From Neobacillus sp. YX16 (GTDB taxonomy: Bacteria; Bacillota; Bacilli; Bacillales; Cytobacillaceae), in assembly GCF_030123505.1 (NCBI RefSeq), contig NZ_CP126115.1:4416001-4480000 (forward strand): a stretch of DNA of 64,000 bases, read 5' to 3'. Under the pieces are notes generated by a model. It did no database searches. It saw only the letters and a list, made by a program, of their open reading frames with translations, and was not told where the DNA came from. The position numbers and the translations under genes are program-made. Positions 35,211 through 45,003 of the stretch are shown here, piece by piece (the first letter of the stretch is position 1; every line of letters begins with the position of its first letter).

Positions 35211-36170
35211 TCACCTAGCTTGATAAAGGACAGGTTGATGATCCTTACTACTAATCTCGCCGATAGAGGCTAAATAGTCAAGTTGTCCCACTGTTTCCGA
35301 TAACGTCAACATCAATTCGCGCTTGTAAGCAGCCGGAAAAAGAGTTTTGCAAATTTCAAATACGGTTTGCTGATCTTCTTTTAGCCAGTTATTAACCTTC
35401 ATCGCCCGTTCATGTTGATGTAGAAGTCTTTTTGCAATTAGTTCTCTTAATTGGAAGACTTCCTCCCCATGTCCTGTGTAGACGAACTGAATCGGATACC
35501 TCAACAGCTTTTTCATCGAATCATTATGCTGCAGCTGCGGCCTTGGCCTTTCTTTTTCGCCTGGTGCGGGTGCCTCTAAGATAGGATTGGGTGAAATATG
35601 CGAGAGAATCAAATCTCCGCCAATAAGAATCCCATCTCTTTCTCGAAAGAGAGCAATTTGACTCTGGGCATGGCCAGGTGTCTCAATGACACTCCATTCC
35701 CTTAACCCTGGCGGGACCATTCCTTCGACCAGTTCTCCAGTCAATGAGCGGTTACAGGAATACCTCAACGATTGTCTTATATTTAAAAGAGCAGGAAAAT
35801 ATTCTGGTGGTATTCCAAAATCAAGAAATTGTCTACGAAAAAAATCCTCTTGTTCTTGAAAAAAGGCCTCCGTTGGATTAATCCATTGTTCATTCAATGG
35901 ATGACCGTAAACCTCTACCTTATCCGATAAAAAATCAAGCATTCCAACGTGATCTGCATGATGATGGGTAATAATCACCTGTTCAATATCATTCGTACTT
36001 ACATGTAAATCAGCCAGCTGCGCTTTGAATGAATTCCAGGATGCCTTCGTTTTAATACCCGCATCAACCAGTGTCAGACGATCCCCTTTTATTAAATAAG
36101 CATTAACATCCCCGATCTTAAAAGGAGTCGGCATGGTCAATTTCGCAATTCCATCCTTCCATTCTGTCAT
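35211..36170 (-). CDS. yqjP: Metallo-beta-lactamase fold hydrolase YqjP
   Basis: 319-aa MBL-fold protein with the metal motif ITHHHADHVGML (H-x-H-x-D-H, residues about 67-78), a further His in ETPGHAQSQIALF, Asp in GILIGGDLIL and His in FVYTGHGEEV. Likely a hydrolase of an ester or thioester; the substrate is unknown. First gene of the yqjP-yqjQ unit. Divergent from the proI T-box region. Confidence 0.9.
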   Translation of the reverse strand: MTEWKDGIAKLTMPTPFKIGDVNAYLIKGDRLTLVDAGIKTKASWNSFKAQLADLHVSTNDIEQVIITHHHADHVGMLDFLSDKVEVYGHPLNEQWINPTEAFFQEQEDFFRRQFLDFGIPPEYFPALLNIRQSLRYSCNRSLTGELVEGMVPPGLREWSVIETPGHAQSQIALFRERDGILIGGDLILSHISPNPILEAPAPGEKERPRPQLQHNDSMKKLLRYPIQFVYTGHGEEVFQLRELIAKRLLHQHERAMKVNNWLKEDQQTVFEICKTLFPAAYKRELMLTLSETVGQLDYLASIGEISSKDHQPVLYQAR

Positions 36171-36317
36171 TCAAAAAACCCCTATCGTTATTTTCAAATA
36201 GAATGTGAACATTTTTTGACAATTATATATAGTGTAAAGTGTAGCGATTTTCATGGTAAATGTCATTATTTTTGCATATTAAATTTAAAATAAATAAAAA
36301 ATTCAGAAACTTATCTC

Positions 36318-36346
36318 TTGACAGACAGACCGTTATCTTGCATAAT
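36318..36346 (+). promoter_or_regulatory. Sigma-A promoter of the proI T-box leader
   Basis: TTGACA, 17 bp, CATAAT. Confidence 0.8.
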
Positions 36347-36349
36347 CAC

Positions 36350-36610
36350 TAGTAAAATTTGATTCATAAATTGCGATGACTAAGACTAGTAAATGAAAAA
36401 TGGCGAAAGAGAGTGAAGTTCACCGGCTGAAAGACTTCACAGCCCTCTTGATCATTGAACCTTCCTTATGAGCACTTAGGAAAACCTAACGTAAATCCGA
36501 CGTTACCCGGAATTGAGTGAACCCTTATAGATATTTAGTTTGGGGTAAATGAAGGTGGTACCGCGGAAGCTAGACCTTTCGTCCTTTTTGGATGAAGGGT
36601 CTTTTTGTTT
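36350..36610 (+). promoter_or_regulatory. T-box riboswitch upstream of proI
   Basis: The T-box sequence AAGGTGGTACCGCGG lies at about 36552-36566, close to the consensus. It is followed by an intrinsic terminator (AGACCTTTCGTCC ... GGATGAAGGGTCT then T-tract, 36572-36608). The upstream stem I region contains GAAAGAGAGTGAAG and AGTGAA-type bulges. A CCT proline codon is present in TTGAACCTTCC, a plausible specifier, and proline T-boxes control proI and proBA in B. subtilis. Uncharged tRNA(Pro) would prevent termination and allow proI transcription. Specifier choice is inference. Confidence 0.88.
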
Positions 36611-36638
36611 TTATAAGAATTTAGAGGAGGCAATATCT

Positions 36639-37484
36639 ATGAAAAAGTTAGCAATGATCGGTGCAGGTTCGATGGCTGAGGCATTTATTTCAGGCATTCT
36701 TGAAAATAGTTTGATTGATAGAAAAAATGTTTGGGTTACGAACAATTCAAATGCAGAGAGACTGAAAAAGCTGGGTGATACGTATGGGATTCGTACAACC
36801 TACGATTTAAACGAATTGTTTGCAGGAGCTGATATCGTTATATTATCAATGAAGCCTAAGGATGCCGCAACGGCTATTCAATCTATTCGTGAATATCTGA
36901 ATGAACAAATGCTGGTGGTTTCAGTTTTAGCAGGAGTCTCCATGCGTACGATTGAAACAATTGCGAGATTACCGATTGCAATCGTTAGAGCAATGCCAAA
37001 TACATCCGCAGCCGTTGGTAAATCAGCTACTGCTGTTGCTGTAAATGAACGGGTTACCCCTCATCAAATAGAATTAATGAAAAATCTTTTTGGAACGGTC
37101 GGCTTAACTACTTTTGTTGAAGAAGAACAGCTAGACGCTGTAACAGGACTCTCTGGCAGCGGTCCCGCTTATATTTATTACCTTATTGAAGCAATGGAAA
37201 AAAGTGCAGTAGAGGTTGGACTCGATAAGGATATGGCGAGTGAATTAATCGTACAAACGTTAATTGGGGCTGCAGAAATGGTGAAAAACTCGACAAAATC
37301 ATCTGAGCAGTTACGAAGGGATGTAACAAGCCCAGGCGGAACAACAGAGGCAGGGGTCAAGGTGCTAGAAGAACATCAAGTTCAGCAGGCGTTCATTTCG
37401 TGTATTAAGGCTGCAACGGCACAATCAAAAAAAATGGGCGCTGCATTACGTGAACAGCTAGAGGTTACCGAACCAACTTCCTAA
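36639..37484 (+). CDS. proI: Pyrroline-5-carboxylate reductase
   Basis: 281-aa NADPH-dependent P5C reductase, last step of proline synthesis. Start ATG 36639 with GAGGAGG site; the reading frame extends upstream into the T-box but that part is leader. Motifs: KKLAMIGAGSMAEAFISGIL (Rossmann), VILSMKPKDA, VRAMPNTSAAVGKSATAV, and the C-terminal signature GLSGSGPAYIYYLIEAM and DVTSPGGTTEAGVKVLEEH. Regulated by the preceding T-box. Confidence 0.96.
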   Translation: MKKLAMIGAGSMAEAFISGILENSLIDRKNVWVTNNSNAERLKKLGDTYGIRTTYDLNELFAGADIVILSMKPKDAATAIQSIREYLNEQMLVVSVLAGVSMRTIETIARLPIAIVRAMPNTSAAVGKSATAVAVNERVTPHQIELMKNLFGTVGLTTFVEEEQLDAVTGLSGSGPAYIYYLIEAMEKSAVEVGLDKDMASELIVQTLIGAAEMVKNSTKSSEQLRRDVTSPGGTTEAGVKVLEEHQVQQAFISCIKAATAQSKKMGAALREQLEVTEPTS

Positions 37485-37536
37485 TTTGTCTCCATTGATT
37501 TAAACTAGGATAAAAAAGGCTAGGAAGTGTTACAAG

Positions 37537-38676
37537 ATGCTAACGGTATTATTTTCAATGGGTATCCTGGTCTGGACAGTTTTTCTCATCGACGGATTAA
37601 TAGGTTTACGAAAATTAGAGGCACTAGAGGCAGAAACTAGCTTAGAAAATGGACCGTTATTGACGGTGATTGTTGCGGCCCGCAATGAAGCTGGGCAAAT
37701 AAAATCTAGTATCCTCAGCCAATTAGAGCAAACTTACAAAAACGTTGAGTGGATACTCGTCAATGATCGGTCCACGGATTCCACAGGGCTTTTAATGAAT
37801 GAGCTGCAACAGGAAGATCAGCGGATTTCGGTTATTCATATAGAAGAATTGCCTGAGGACTGGCTAGGAAAAAATAACGCTTTATATAGAGGATTCCTTC
37901 AGGCTTCTGGAAAATGGCTATTGTTTACCGATGCAGACGTGAAATTTGAAAAAGAGGCATTTGCAAAGGCATTGAATTATTTTGAACGGCATGGGTTGGA
38001 TCATTTAACGGCTGCCCCCAATTTGAGTGCGAAGAAGTTTTGGCTAAAATCATTTGTCGCCTTTTTCCTATTTGGATTTTCCTATTTCAAACGACCTTGG
38101 GCTGCCAATAACCCAAAGTCAAAGGTTGGTACTGGAATTGGTGCCTTTAACCTGGTTTCAAAAGAAGCATATCAGAGTTTTGGAACACATGAGAGGGTGA
38201 AAATGCGACCAGATGACGACTTACAGCTTGGAATGAAAATGAAACAAGCAGGATATCGTCAAAGGATTGTCACAGCACTTAAGCTGATTGAAGTGGAATG
38301 GTATGGGAGTTTGCGGGAAGCCTTTATCGGACTAGAAAAGAATACATTTGCCGGATTACATTACCGGGTAAGTATGGTACTTTTTGCAATTTTCGGTGTC
38401 TTCATTACCAATATTCTTCCTTTTATTACGATATTTTCTTCCGATAAAATCGTAGCCTTATTAAGCTTAGGAAATATTGTATTAAGCGGTATTCATTATG
38501 TACTGGTAATCAAAAAAATGACGTTATTCTCACCTGTTATGTTTCTGGTTTTACCTGTAACAGCCCTGCTGTTTATCTATTCGATCATCCGTGCCAGCCT
38601 CTTAACCTTTAAACGCGGCGGTATCATGTGGAGAGGTACTATATATAAATTAAGCGAGTTAAGAAAGAAAGAGTAA
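37537..38676 (+). CDS. Membrane-bound family 2 glycosyltransferase
   Basis: 379-aa GT2 enzyme: N-terminal membrane segment (residues 1-22), GT-A domain with VIVAARNEAGQIKSSILSQL (about 45), VNDRSTDSTG, the DxD-type FTDADVKF (about 130) and PDDDLQLGMKMKQAGY (about 225), then three C-terminal membrane helices (residues about 280-365). Resembles CrtQ/HpnI-like glycosyltransferases that modify lipids or carotenoids. Lies 52 bp after proI; not at this position in B. subtilis. Acceptor unknown. Confidence 0.85.
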   Translation: MLTVLFSMGILVWTVFLIDGLIGLRKLEALEAETSLENGPLLTVIVAARNEAGQIKSSILSQLEQTYKNVEWILVNDRSTDSTGLLMNELQQEDQRISVIHIEELPEDWLGKNNALYRGFLQASGKWLLFTDADVKFEKEAFAKALNYFERHGLDHLTAAPNLSAKKFWLKSFVAFFLFGFSYFKRPWAANNPKSKVGTGIGAFNLVSKEAYQSFGTHERVKMRPDDDLQLGMKMKQAGYRQRIVTALKLIEVEWYGSLREAFIGLEKNTFAGLHYRVSMVLFAIFGVFITNILPFITIFSSDKIVALLSLGNIVLSGIHYVLVIKKMTLFSPVMFLVLPVTALLFIYSIIRASLLTFKRGGIMWRGTIYKLSELRKKE

Positions 38677-38709
38677 GAGTAAAGCACAATTTTTAATAGG
38701 AGGCTCATA

Positions 38710-39732
38710 ATGTCAGCTAAATTATTTTCCCCTTTTACCATTAAGGATGTTACATTTAAAAATCGAATTGTTATGGCGCCAATGTGTATGTATTCAAGTC
38801 ATAACGAAGACGGTCATATTCAGAACTGGCACCGCACGCATTATACTAGCCGCGCTGTTGGGCAAGTTGGATTAATAATCGTTGAAGCAACAGCGGTCAC
38901 CCCACAGGGCAGGATTTCACCAAGGGATCTTGGAATTTGGAGTGATGACCATATAGCAGGCTTCACAGAACTTATCAGTTTGATGAAGGAGCATGGTGCT
39001 AAAACAGGTATCCAGCTTGCTCACGCTGGTAGAAAAGCAAACCTAGAAGGTGACTCCATCGCCCCTTCGGCCTTAGCTTTTAATGAAAAAATGAAAACCC
39101 CTAAAGAAATGACCAAAGAAAATATAACCGAAACCATCGAAGCATTTAAAAAGGCTGCTGAACGGGCAGCGAAAGCTGGTTTTGATGTCATTGAGTTACA
39201 TGGTGCACACGGCTATTTAATTAATGAATTCCTCTCCCCGCTAACAAATAAAAGAACCGATGATTACGGCGGTTCGGCTGAAAATCGGTTTCGCTTCCTT
39301 CGTGAGATTATTGAAGCAATCAAAACAGTCTGGAACGGTGTGCTATTTGTCCGCGTATCAGCTAATGACTATCATGAAGAGGGATTAACACCGTTAGATT
39401 ACGTATTTTTCAGTCAATGGATGAAGGAACAAGGCGTGGATTTAATCGATGTCAGCTCTGGAGGAGCCCTGCCAGGTGCACATATTAATATCTATCCTGG
39501 ATACCAAGTCCCATTCTCAGAAACCATTAGAAATGGTGCGGAGATTTCTACAGGAGCAGTGGGCTTAATTACAACAGGTGTTCAAGCAGAGGAAATCCTT
39601 CAAAATGAGCGTGCTGATTTAGTATTTTTGGCTCGCGAATTATTACGTGATCCTTACTGGCCAAGAACAGCAGCTAAGGAGCTCGGTGTAACCATTGAAG
39701 TACCTAAACAATATGTGCTTGGGTGGAAATAA
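38710..39732 (+). CDS. namA: NADPH dehydrogenase NamA (old yellow enzyme)
   Basis: 340-aa FMN ene-reductase of the YqjM class. [20 protein letters not shown] (residues about 20-40) includes the class-specific Cys and Tyr. The His pair is in [16 protein letters not shown] (about 163), with FMN contacts in VRVSANDY and LITTGVQ. The family reduces activated alkenes and is induced by electrophiles. AGGAGG ribosome site; own terminator. Confidence 0.95.
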   Translation: MSAKLFSPFTIKDVTFKNRIVMAPMCMYSSHNEDGHIQNWHRTHYTSRAVGQVGLIIVEATAVTPQGRISPRDLGIWSDDHIAGFTELISLMKEHGAKTGIQLAHAGRKANLEGDSIAPSALAFNEKMKTPKEMTKENITETIEAFKKAAERAAKAGFDVIELHGAHGYLINEFLSPLTNKRTDDYGGSAENRFRFLREIIEAIKTVWNGVLFVRVSANDYHEEGLTPLDYVFFSQWMKEQGVDLIDVSSGGALPGAHINIYPGYQVPFSETIRNGAEISTGAVGLITTGVQAEEILQNERADLVFLARELLRDPYWPRTAAKELGVTIEVPKQYVLGWK

Positions 39733-39737
39733 CTAGT

Positions 39738-39766
39738 AAAAGACGGCTTTTTGGCCGTCTTTTTTT
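39738..39766 (+). terminator. Terminator after namA
   Basis: Stem AAAGACGGC / GCCGTCTTT followed by TTTT. Confidence 0.92.
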
Positions 39767-39781
39767 GCTGGGTTTATAGGC

Positions 39782-39822
39782 ATCGCGGATATATCTCATT
39801 TAACGCTGATATAATTCATTTA
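39782..39822 (+). repeat. Family C short repeat, copy 2
   Basis: ATCGCGGATATATCTCATT followed by TAACGCTGATATAATTCATT. The same two CGCNGATATA units, about 20 bp apart, as at 18964. The right end overlaps the rnz stop codon area. Confidence 0.55.
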
Positions 39823-40739
39823 CTTGGTATATTTATCTCTTTAAAGTCTTCTGCAATGTATGTATTTGCAAAAATCTCCTGGGCTTCCATGACTAGTTCT
39901 TGCCAGGCTTGCCGGTCGTAACGTGAACTGATATGTGTCAAACACAACTGTTTACTACCAGCCAGATTTGCCACTTCCGCAGCCTGATGAGTAGTCGAAT
40001 GAAAATAATCGAAGGCAAGCTTCTCTTCCCCTTTTGAAAAGGTTGCTTCATGGATTAATAAATCCGCATCCCGTGCTAAGGAAATAGCATTTTCGCAGTA
40101 TCTTGTATCACCAAGAATCGTTATAATCCGTCCCTTTTGAGCCGGACCTAAAAAATCAGAAGGTACGATGACTGTTCCATCTTCAAGCGTAACGGTTTCC
40201 CCTCCTTTAATTTTCCGAAAAATTGGTCCGGGCTGTACCCCCGCCTCTACAAGCTTATCCGCTAAAAGCGTCCCAGGCCTGTCCTTCTCAACAATCCGAT
40301 ACCCGTATGAAGGAATGCCATGATCTAAAAGTCTCGCTTCCACGATAAACTGTTCATCTTCAAAAATAACCCCTTCAGCTATTTCTACAATCTTTAGTGG
40401 GTATTTTAAATAAGTTTGGCTGACTGAAAGGCTTATCGTAATATATTCTTTCAGTCCTTTTGGTCCGTAAACCGTCACTTCTGATTCTCCGCCTTGAAAA
40501 GACCGGCTCGCTAACAACCCAGGAAGACCATAGATATGATCGCCATGAAGGTGGGTAATAAAGATTTTTTCTATTCTGCGCGGTTTTATTGATGTATGTA
40601 AGATTTGATGCTGTGTCGCTTCACCCGCATCAAACAACCAAATAGATCCTCGTTCTTCGAGTAATTTTAAGGCAATGGAAGTAACATTTCGTAGTTTAGC
40701 GGGTATACCGGCACCCGTTCCTAAAAAAAATATGTCCAA
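39816..40739 (-). CDS. rnz: Ribonuclease Z
   Basis: 307-aa tRNA 3'-processing endonuclease. Begins [20 protein letters not shown] from TTG 40739 with GGAGGGG 5 bp upstream; 307 aa matches the family. Zinc motif [17 protein letters not shown] (residues about 60-76), the exosite/His region [22 protein letters not shown] and the C-terminal LTHISSRY. Removes 3' trailers from CCA-less tRNA precursors. Confidence 0.96.
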   Translation of the reverse strand: MDIFFLGTGAGIPAKLRNVTSIALKLLEERGSIWLFDAGEATQHQILHTSIKPRRIEKIFITHLHGDHIYGLPGLLASRSFQGGESEVTVYGPKGLKEYITISLSVSQTYLKYPLKIVEIAEGVIFEDEQFIVEARLLDHGIPSYGYRIVEKDRPGTLLADKLVEAGVQPGPIFRKIKGGETVTLEDGTVIVPSDFLGPAQKGRIITILGDTRYCENAISLARDADLLIHEATFSKGEEKLAFDYFHSTTHQAAEVANLAGSKQLCLTHISSRYDRQAWQELVMEAQEIFANTYIAEDFKEINIPSK

Positions 40740-40904
40740 AATTACCCCTCCTTGTCGAATAAAGTTATAAATACTATAGCATATCACTTGCACAAATGCC
40801 CTCTATCCGTGGTATTCTCTTTAAAAGGGATTTAGATTTTAATACATGCTTCAGAGGTTTTTTGCTAAATCTAAGTTGAATACATATAAGGAGAGGTAAT
40901 TACA

Positions 40905-42407
40905 GTGGAACAATCAAGAAATATGACTTCATTAATCATGATATTTGGTGCAACAGGAGATTTAGCTATTCGAAAGCTCTTTCCCTCCCTTTACCGCTTG
41001 TTTCAAAAAGGAAAGTTAGATAAATTTGCAGTCATTGGCGTGGCTAGGAGACCATTATCCACTGAAGATTTTCAAAATTCTGTGAAGGACTCTGTTTTAA
41101 CCGCTTTAGGAAAAAAGGATAATATCGATGAATTTGCGGCTCACTTTTATTATCAGTCACATGATGTATCAGATTCAAGCTCCTATTTAGCTCTCAAAAG
41201 TTTAGCAGAGCAAATTGATGAGAAATACGAGTTAGAAGGAAATCGTATTTTCTATCTTGCGATGGCACCTGAATTTTTTGGTCCAATCGCCTTACATTTA
41301 AAATCGGATGGATTGACCGATGTAAAAGGCTACAAAAGACTTGTCATTGAGAAACCATTTGGGCATGATTTGGAATCAGCAAAATTGTTAAACAAACAGA
41401 TTCGTAAAGCTTTTTCAGAAAGTGAAGTATACCGAATTGATCACTATTTAGGAAAAGAAATGGTAAGAAATATTGAAGTTATTCGTTTTGCAAATGCCAT
41501 TTTTGAGCCTTTATGGAATAACCGTTATATCTCCAATATTCAAATTACCTCAAGCGAGGTCCTTGGTGTAGAAGAACGGGGTCGTTATTATGAGACAAGC
41601 GGGGCTCTCCGGGATATGGTTCAAAACCATATTATGCAAATGGTAGCACTTCTTGCCATGGAACCTCCGATTAAGTTGACAACCGATGAGGTTCGTTCTG
41701 AGAAGGTTAGAGTGTTTCGTTCCTTAAGAATGATCAAAGGAGAAAAAATAAATAAATATTTTGTCCGCGGGCAATATGGGTCCGGAATGGTAGAGGATCA
41801 ACAGGTACCAGAATATCGCGCCGAGCCAATGGTAGATAAAGAGTCAAATACTGAGACCTTCGTGGCCGGGAAGATTATGATTGATAATTTCCGCTGGGCA
41901 GGCGTACCTTTTTATATCCGAACTGGAAAAAGAATGACAACAAAATCAACGAAAATTGTTGTTCAGTTTAAGGACATTCCGATGAACCTTTATTATCAGC
42001 CGGAGAAACTGTTGAACCCGAATCTGCTTGTCATTCACATTCAGCCTGAAGAAGGAATCACCCTTCATCTCAACGCTAAAAAAGCTGGTGGACACCTGGA
42101 CGCTCAGGAGGTCAAATTAAGTTTTGCTAACACAGGAATTCATGCAATGAACACACCTGAAGGATATGAAAAGCTCCTATATGATTGCATGCGCGGTGAT
42201 GCAACCAACTTTACACACTGGGATGAAGTCGCCTATTCTTGGGCCTTTGTCGATAATATTTCTGAAGTATGGGAAAAAACCAAAGCCGATAACTATCCAA
42301 ATTATGAATCTGGTTCAATGGGACCTAAAGCAGCTGATGAGCTGTTAGAAAAAGACGGATTTTTCTGGTGGCCTGTAGCAGATTTAGATGTAGATATCTG
42401 TAAATAA
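40905..42407 (+). CDS. zwf: Glucose-6-phosphate 1-dehydrogenase
   Basis: 500-aa entry enzyme of the oxidative pentose-phosphate pathway (G6P to 6-phosphogluconolactone, NADP reduction). Motifs: IFGATGDLAIRKLFPSLYRL (NADP site, residues about 12-31), VIEKPFGHDL, the active-site RIDHYLGKE (about 178-186) and DNFRWAGVPFYIRTGKRM. GTG start at 40905 with AGGAGAGG 8 bp upstream. In B. subtilis gndA follows; here it is absent and polYA is next, convergent. Confidence 0.97.
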   Translation: MEQSRNMTSLIMIFGATGDLAIRKLFPSLYRLFQKGKLDKFAVIGVARRPLSTEDFQNSVKDSVLTALGKKDNIDEFAAHFYYQSHDVSDSSSYLALKSLAEQIDEKYELEGNRIFYLAMAPEFFGPIALHLKSDGLTDVKGYKRLVIEKPFGHDLESAKLLNKQIRKAFSESEVYRIDHYLGKEMVRNIEVIRFANAIFEPLWNNRYISNIQITSSEVLGVEERGRYYETSGALRDMVQNHIMQMVALLAMEPPIKLTTDEVRSEKVRVFRSLRMIKGEKINKYFVRGQYGSGMVEDQQVPEYRAEPMVDKESNTETFVAGKIMIDNFRWAGVPFYIRTGKRMTTKSTKIVVQFKDIPMNLYYQPEKLLNPNLLVIHIQPEEGITLHLNAKKAGGHLDAQEVKLSFANTGIHAMNTPEGYEKLLYDCMRGDATNFTHWDEVAYSWAFVDNISEVWEKTKADNYPNYESGSMGPKAADELLEKDGFFWWPVADLDVDICK

Positions 42408-42410
42408 TAC

Positions 42411-42452
42411 AAAAAGCTCCGCATTGTTTATCATACAATGGCGGAGCTTTTA
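42411..42452. terminator. Bidirectional terminator between zwf and polYA
   Basis: Long stem AAAAGCTCCGC-ATTGT / ACAAT-GGCGGAGCTTTT; overlaps the end of polYA. Confidence 0.9.
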
Positions 42453-43736
42453 ATACTCATCCTTCTTTTTTTGCGGGAAGGTGCGAAGAAAATCTTTATT
42501 AAAACTTGTTCCCGTTCCAACGTTATCAGCATTGTTGACCTTTCGTGTGCCGGCATTTTCAATGATATTTTTCCCATATTTATCACGTAAAGTGGAAAGT
42601 GTTTTAAGTAACGGCTCTTTTTTTGCATCTTTTTCAAATGAAAATAAATCTAGCTGTTTAAAGGCAAGATCATGTTCCACTAAATCATAGCCTGTTATTC
42701 CTAATAAACGGACAGGGTTTCCGTTCCACTCCTTGATAAAAATCTGCTTTGACATAGAAGCAATGTCTTCTTTTTGCTGAATAGGATTGGTAAGTTTTTT
42801 ACTGCGGGTAATGGTTTTTCGATCTTTAAAACGGATCGTAATCCCTAATGTTGTTGCAAGTACATTTTTTCGTTTTAGCCTTACAGAAACGGTTTCAGCC
42901 AACAATTCCAATACTCGAAATAACTCTTGTTGGTTGCTTGTATCTTTAGGCAGCGTCGTTGAATTTCCAATACTTTTGAAATCAGAAACCGATTCAGGAT
43001 CTACAGCTCTATTATCGATTCCATTTGCCCTATCCTTTATGCGGATTCCATTAATACCGAGCAGTGATTTTAACTGAATCTCATTGCCAGAGGCTAATTC
43101 TCCAATGGTATGAATGCCAATGGTTGTTAACTTTTCAGCAGTCTTTTTCCCAACACCATGCATCTCACTCGTATTTAGCGGCCACAGAACAGAAGGGATA
43201 TCACGCTTGCGAAGAATTGTTATGCCCATCGGTTTTTTCATATCTGAAGCAGTCTTTGCCAAAAATTTATTGGGTGCAATTCCAATGCTGCAGGGCAAAT
43301 CTAGCTGTTCGAGAACTCTTTTTTGAATACTTTGGGCGATTTCAATGGGACTGCCGAGTTCAAAGGAATCAGTTATATCTAGATATCCCTCATCAATGGA
43401 TACGGGTTCGACCAGTTCGGTATAATTCCTGAGAATCTCAAACATGGCGATTGACGCCGTCCGGTAACGGTCAAAATTAGGCTTTCTTATAATTAACAGA
43501 GGACACAGCTTCTTGGCTTCCCACAGCGGCATGGTCGTTTTGACTCCAAATTTTCTTGCTTCATAGCTGCAGGTAATAATTATTCCCCGTCGTTCCTCCA
43601 CATTTCCGGCAATGGCAACCGGCTTACCCTTTAGTTCGGGGTCATAAGCCATCTCCACCGAAGCATAAAAGCTATTCATATCAACATGTAATATGACTCT
43701 ACCCTTTTTCGGATACATTTCTTTCACGGCTGACAC
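42450..43736 (-). CDS. polYA: DNA polymerase IV (PolYA)
   Basis: 428-aa Y-family polymerase of the DinB class. Palm motifs ILHVDMNSFYASVEMAYDP (catalytic Asp about 19) and EPVSIDEGYLDITD (about 111); ITCSYEARKFGVKTTMP is the conserved block between them. The helix-hairpin-helix thumb contains MHGVGKKTAEKL, and the clamp motif is QLDLFSF (about 365). A C-terminal extension of about 60 residues is basic and low complexity. GTG start chosen; the next GTG, 12 bp downstream, is an alternative. Error-prone lesion bypass. Confidence 0.94.
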   Translation of the reverse strand: MSAVKEMYPKKGRVILHVDMNSFYASVEMAYDPELKGKPVAIAGNVEERRGIIITCSYEARKFGVKTTMPLWEAKKLCPLLIIRKPNFDRYRTASIAMFEILRNYTELVEPVSIDEGYLDITDSFELGSPIEIAQSIQKRVLEQLDLPCSIGIAPNKFLAKTASDMKKPMGITILRKRDIPSVLWPLNTSEMHGVGKKTAEKLTTIGIHTIGELASGNEIQLKSLLGINGIRIKDRANGIDNRAVDPESVSDFKSIGNSTTLPKDTSNQQELFRVLELLAETVSVRLKRKNVLATTLGITIRFKDRKTITRSKKLTNPIQQKEDIASMSKQIFIKEWNGNPVRLLGITGYDLVEHDLAFKQLDLFSFEKDAKKEPLLKTLSTLRDKYGKNIIENAGTRKVNNADNVGTGTSFNKDFLRTFPQKKKDEY

Positions 43737-43771
43737 TTCTCCCTAAATTTTGCTAGCTCTAGTATAGCAAA

Positions 43772-43793
43772 AGGAGAACCAGTAGGCTCTCCT
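43772..43793 (-). terminator. Possible terminator after yqjE
   Basis: AGGAGAGCC-TACTG-GTTCTCCT hairpin with a short TTTT on the minus strand. Confidence 0.6.
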
Positions 43794-43803
43794 CGTAATA
43801 TGA

Positions 43804-44925
43804 TTATTGATTAGAAACTTCTTCGATAATCGCGATAGTCATTTCTGCCAGCTTGTATAATTCTTCAATCGGCATACGTTCATTTGTAGTATGGATATCT
43901 TCATAACCCACTGCTAGGTTAACTGTCGGAATGTTGAAGCCCGCAATGACGTTTGCATCGCTTCCGCCGCCGCTATGCTGTAATTCACAGCTGCGGCCAA
44001 TTTTCGCTGCCGCTTTACGTGCGATTTCAACTACTTGATCGCCTTCGCCAAATTTAAATCCTGGGTACATAACCTCGACTTCAACTTCTGCTTTGCCACC
44101 CATTTCAGCAGCTACTGTTTCAAAAGCTACTTTCATTTTAGCAGCTTGTGCCTCCATTTTTTCAGCAATGAGTGAACGGGCTTCTGCTAGAATATCCACA
44201 CGGTCACAAACGATATTCGTTTGTGTGCCACCTTCGAAGCGGCCGATGTTTGCTGTGGTTTCGGAGTCTATTCTGCCTAATGGCATTCTTGCAATCGATT
44301 TTGCTGCAATCGTAATCGCTGAGACTCCTTTTTCTGGTGCAACACCCGCATGAGCGGTTTTTCCGTAAATTACTGCTTTAATTTTAGCTTGGGTCGGAGC
44401 GGCAACCACGATATTTCCTACTAAACCATCACTGTCTAATGCATAGCCATACTTTGCCTTCAATAAGGAGGAATCTAGTGCTTTCGCACCTACAAGCCCA
44501 GATTCTTCACCGACAGTAATGACAAATTGAATTTGACCATGAGGAATATTTTGTTCCTTTAATACACGAATGGTTTCAAGCATAACAGATAATCCAGTTT
44601 TATCATCAGCACCTAAAATCGTTGTTCCATCCGTAACCACATAGCCGTCCTTAATGGATGGCTTAACACCTCGTGCCGGAACGACTGTATCCATATGAGA
44701 AGTGAAATAAATAGGATCTACGCCTTCTTTAGTCGCAGCAAGGGTACAAACTAAGTTTCCTGCTCCATGACCTGTTACAGCCGTTGTATCGTCTTCAAAC
44801 ACATCAAGACCTAAATCGGTAAACTTTTGTTTTAGCACTTTCGCAATTTCTGTTTCGAATTTTGTTTCTGAATCAATTTGGACAAGTTCCAAAAATTCAT
44901 TCAAAAGACGTTCATGATTAATCAT
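43804..44925 (-). CDS. yqjE: M20 family peptidase YqjE (tripeptidase-like)
   Basis: 373-aa di-zinc aminopeptidase of the peptidase T/M20 family. The metal site appears as YFTSHMDTVVPA (His/Asp, residues about 74-85), TILGADDKTGLSVML (about 108), VGEESGLVGAKALD (catalytic Glu, about 141), YALDSDG and the C-terminal HTTNERMPIEEL. The LQHSGGGSDANV block matches PepT-like enzymes. Cytoplasmic, releases N-terminal residues from short peptides. Syntenic with B. subtilis yqjE. Confidence 0.92.
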   Translation of the reverse strand: MINHERLLNEFLELVQIDSETKFETEIAKVLKQKFTDLGLDVFEDDTTAVTGHGAGNLVCTLAATKEGVDPIYFTSHMDTVVPARGVKPSIKDGYVVTDGTTILGADDKTGLSVMLETIRVLKEQNIPHGQIQFVITVGEESGLVGAKALDSSLLKAKYGYALDSDGLVGNIVVAAPTQAKIKAVIYGKTAHAGVAPEKGVSAITIAAKSIARMPLGRIDSETTANIGRFEGGTQTNIVCDRVDILAEARSLIAEKMEAQAAKMKVAFETVAAEMGGKAEVEVEVMYPGFKFGEGDQVVEIARKAAAKIGRSCELQHSGGGSDANVIAGFNIPTVNLAVGYEDIHTTNERMPIEELYKLAEMTIAIIEEVSNQ

Positions 44926-45003
44926 CTGAATATAACCCTCCGTTTTATGTACTCACCACTACTAGAGTATACTCCTTCATAAACCTGTCTTCAAATGATT
45001 GCT

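Noticed and set aside
36549..36638. N-terminal extension of ProI encoded by the T-box terminator region
   Set aside because: The upstream ATG-like codon lies in the T-box/antiterminator; GAGGAGG and homology place the start at 36639.
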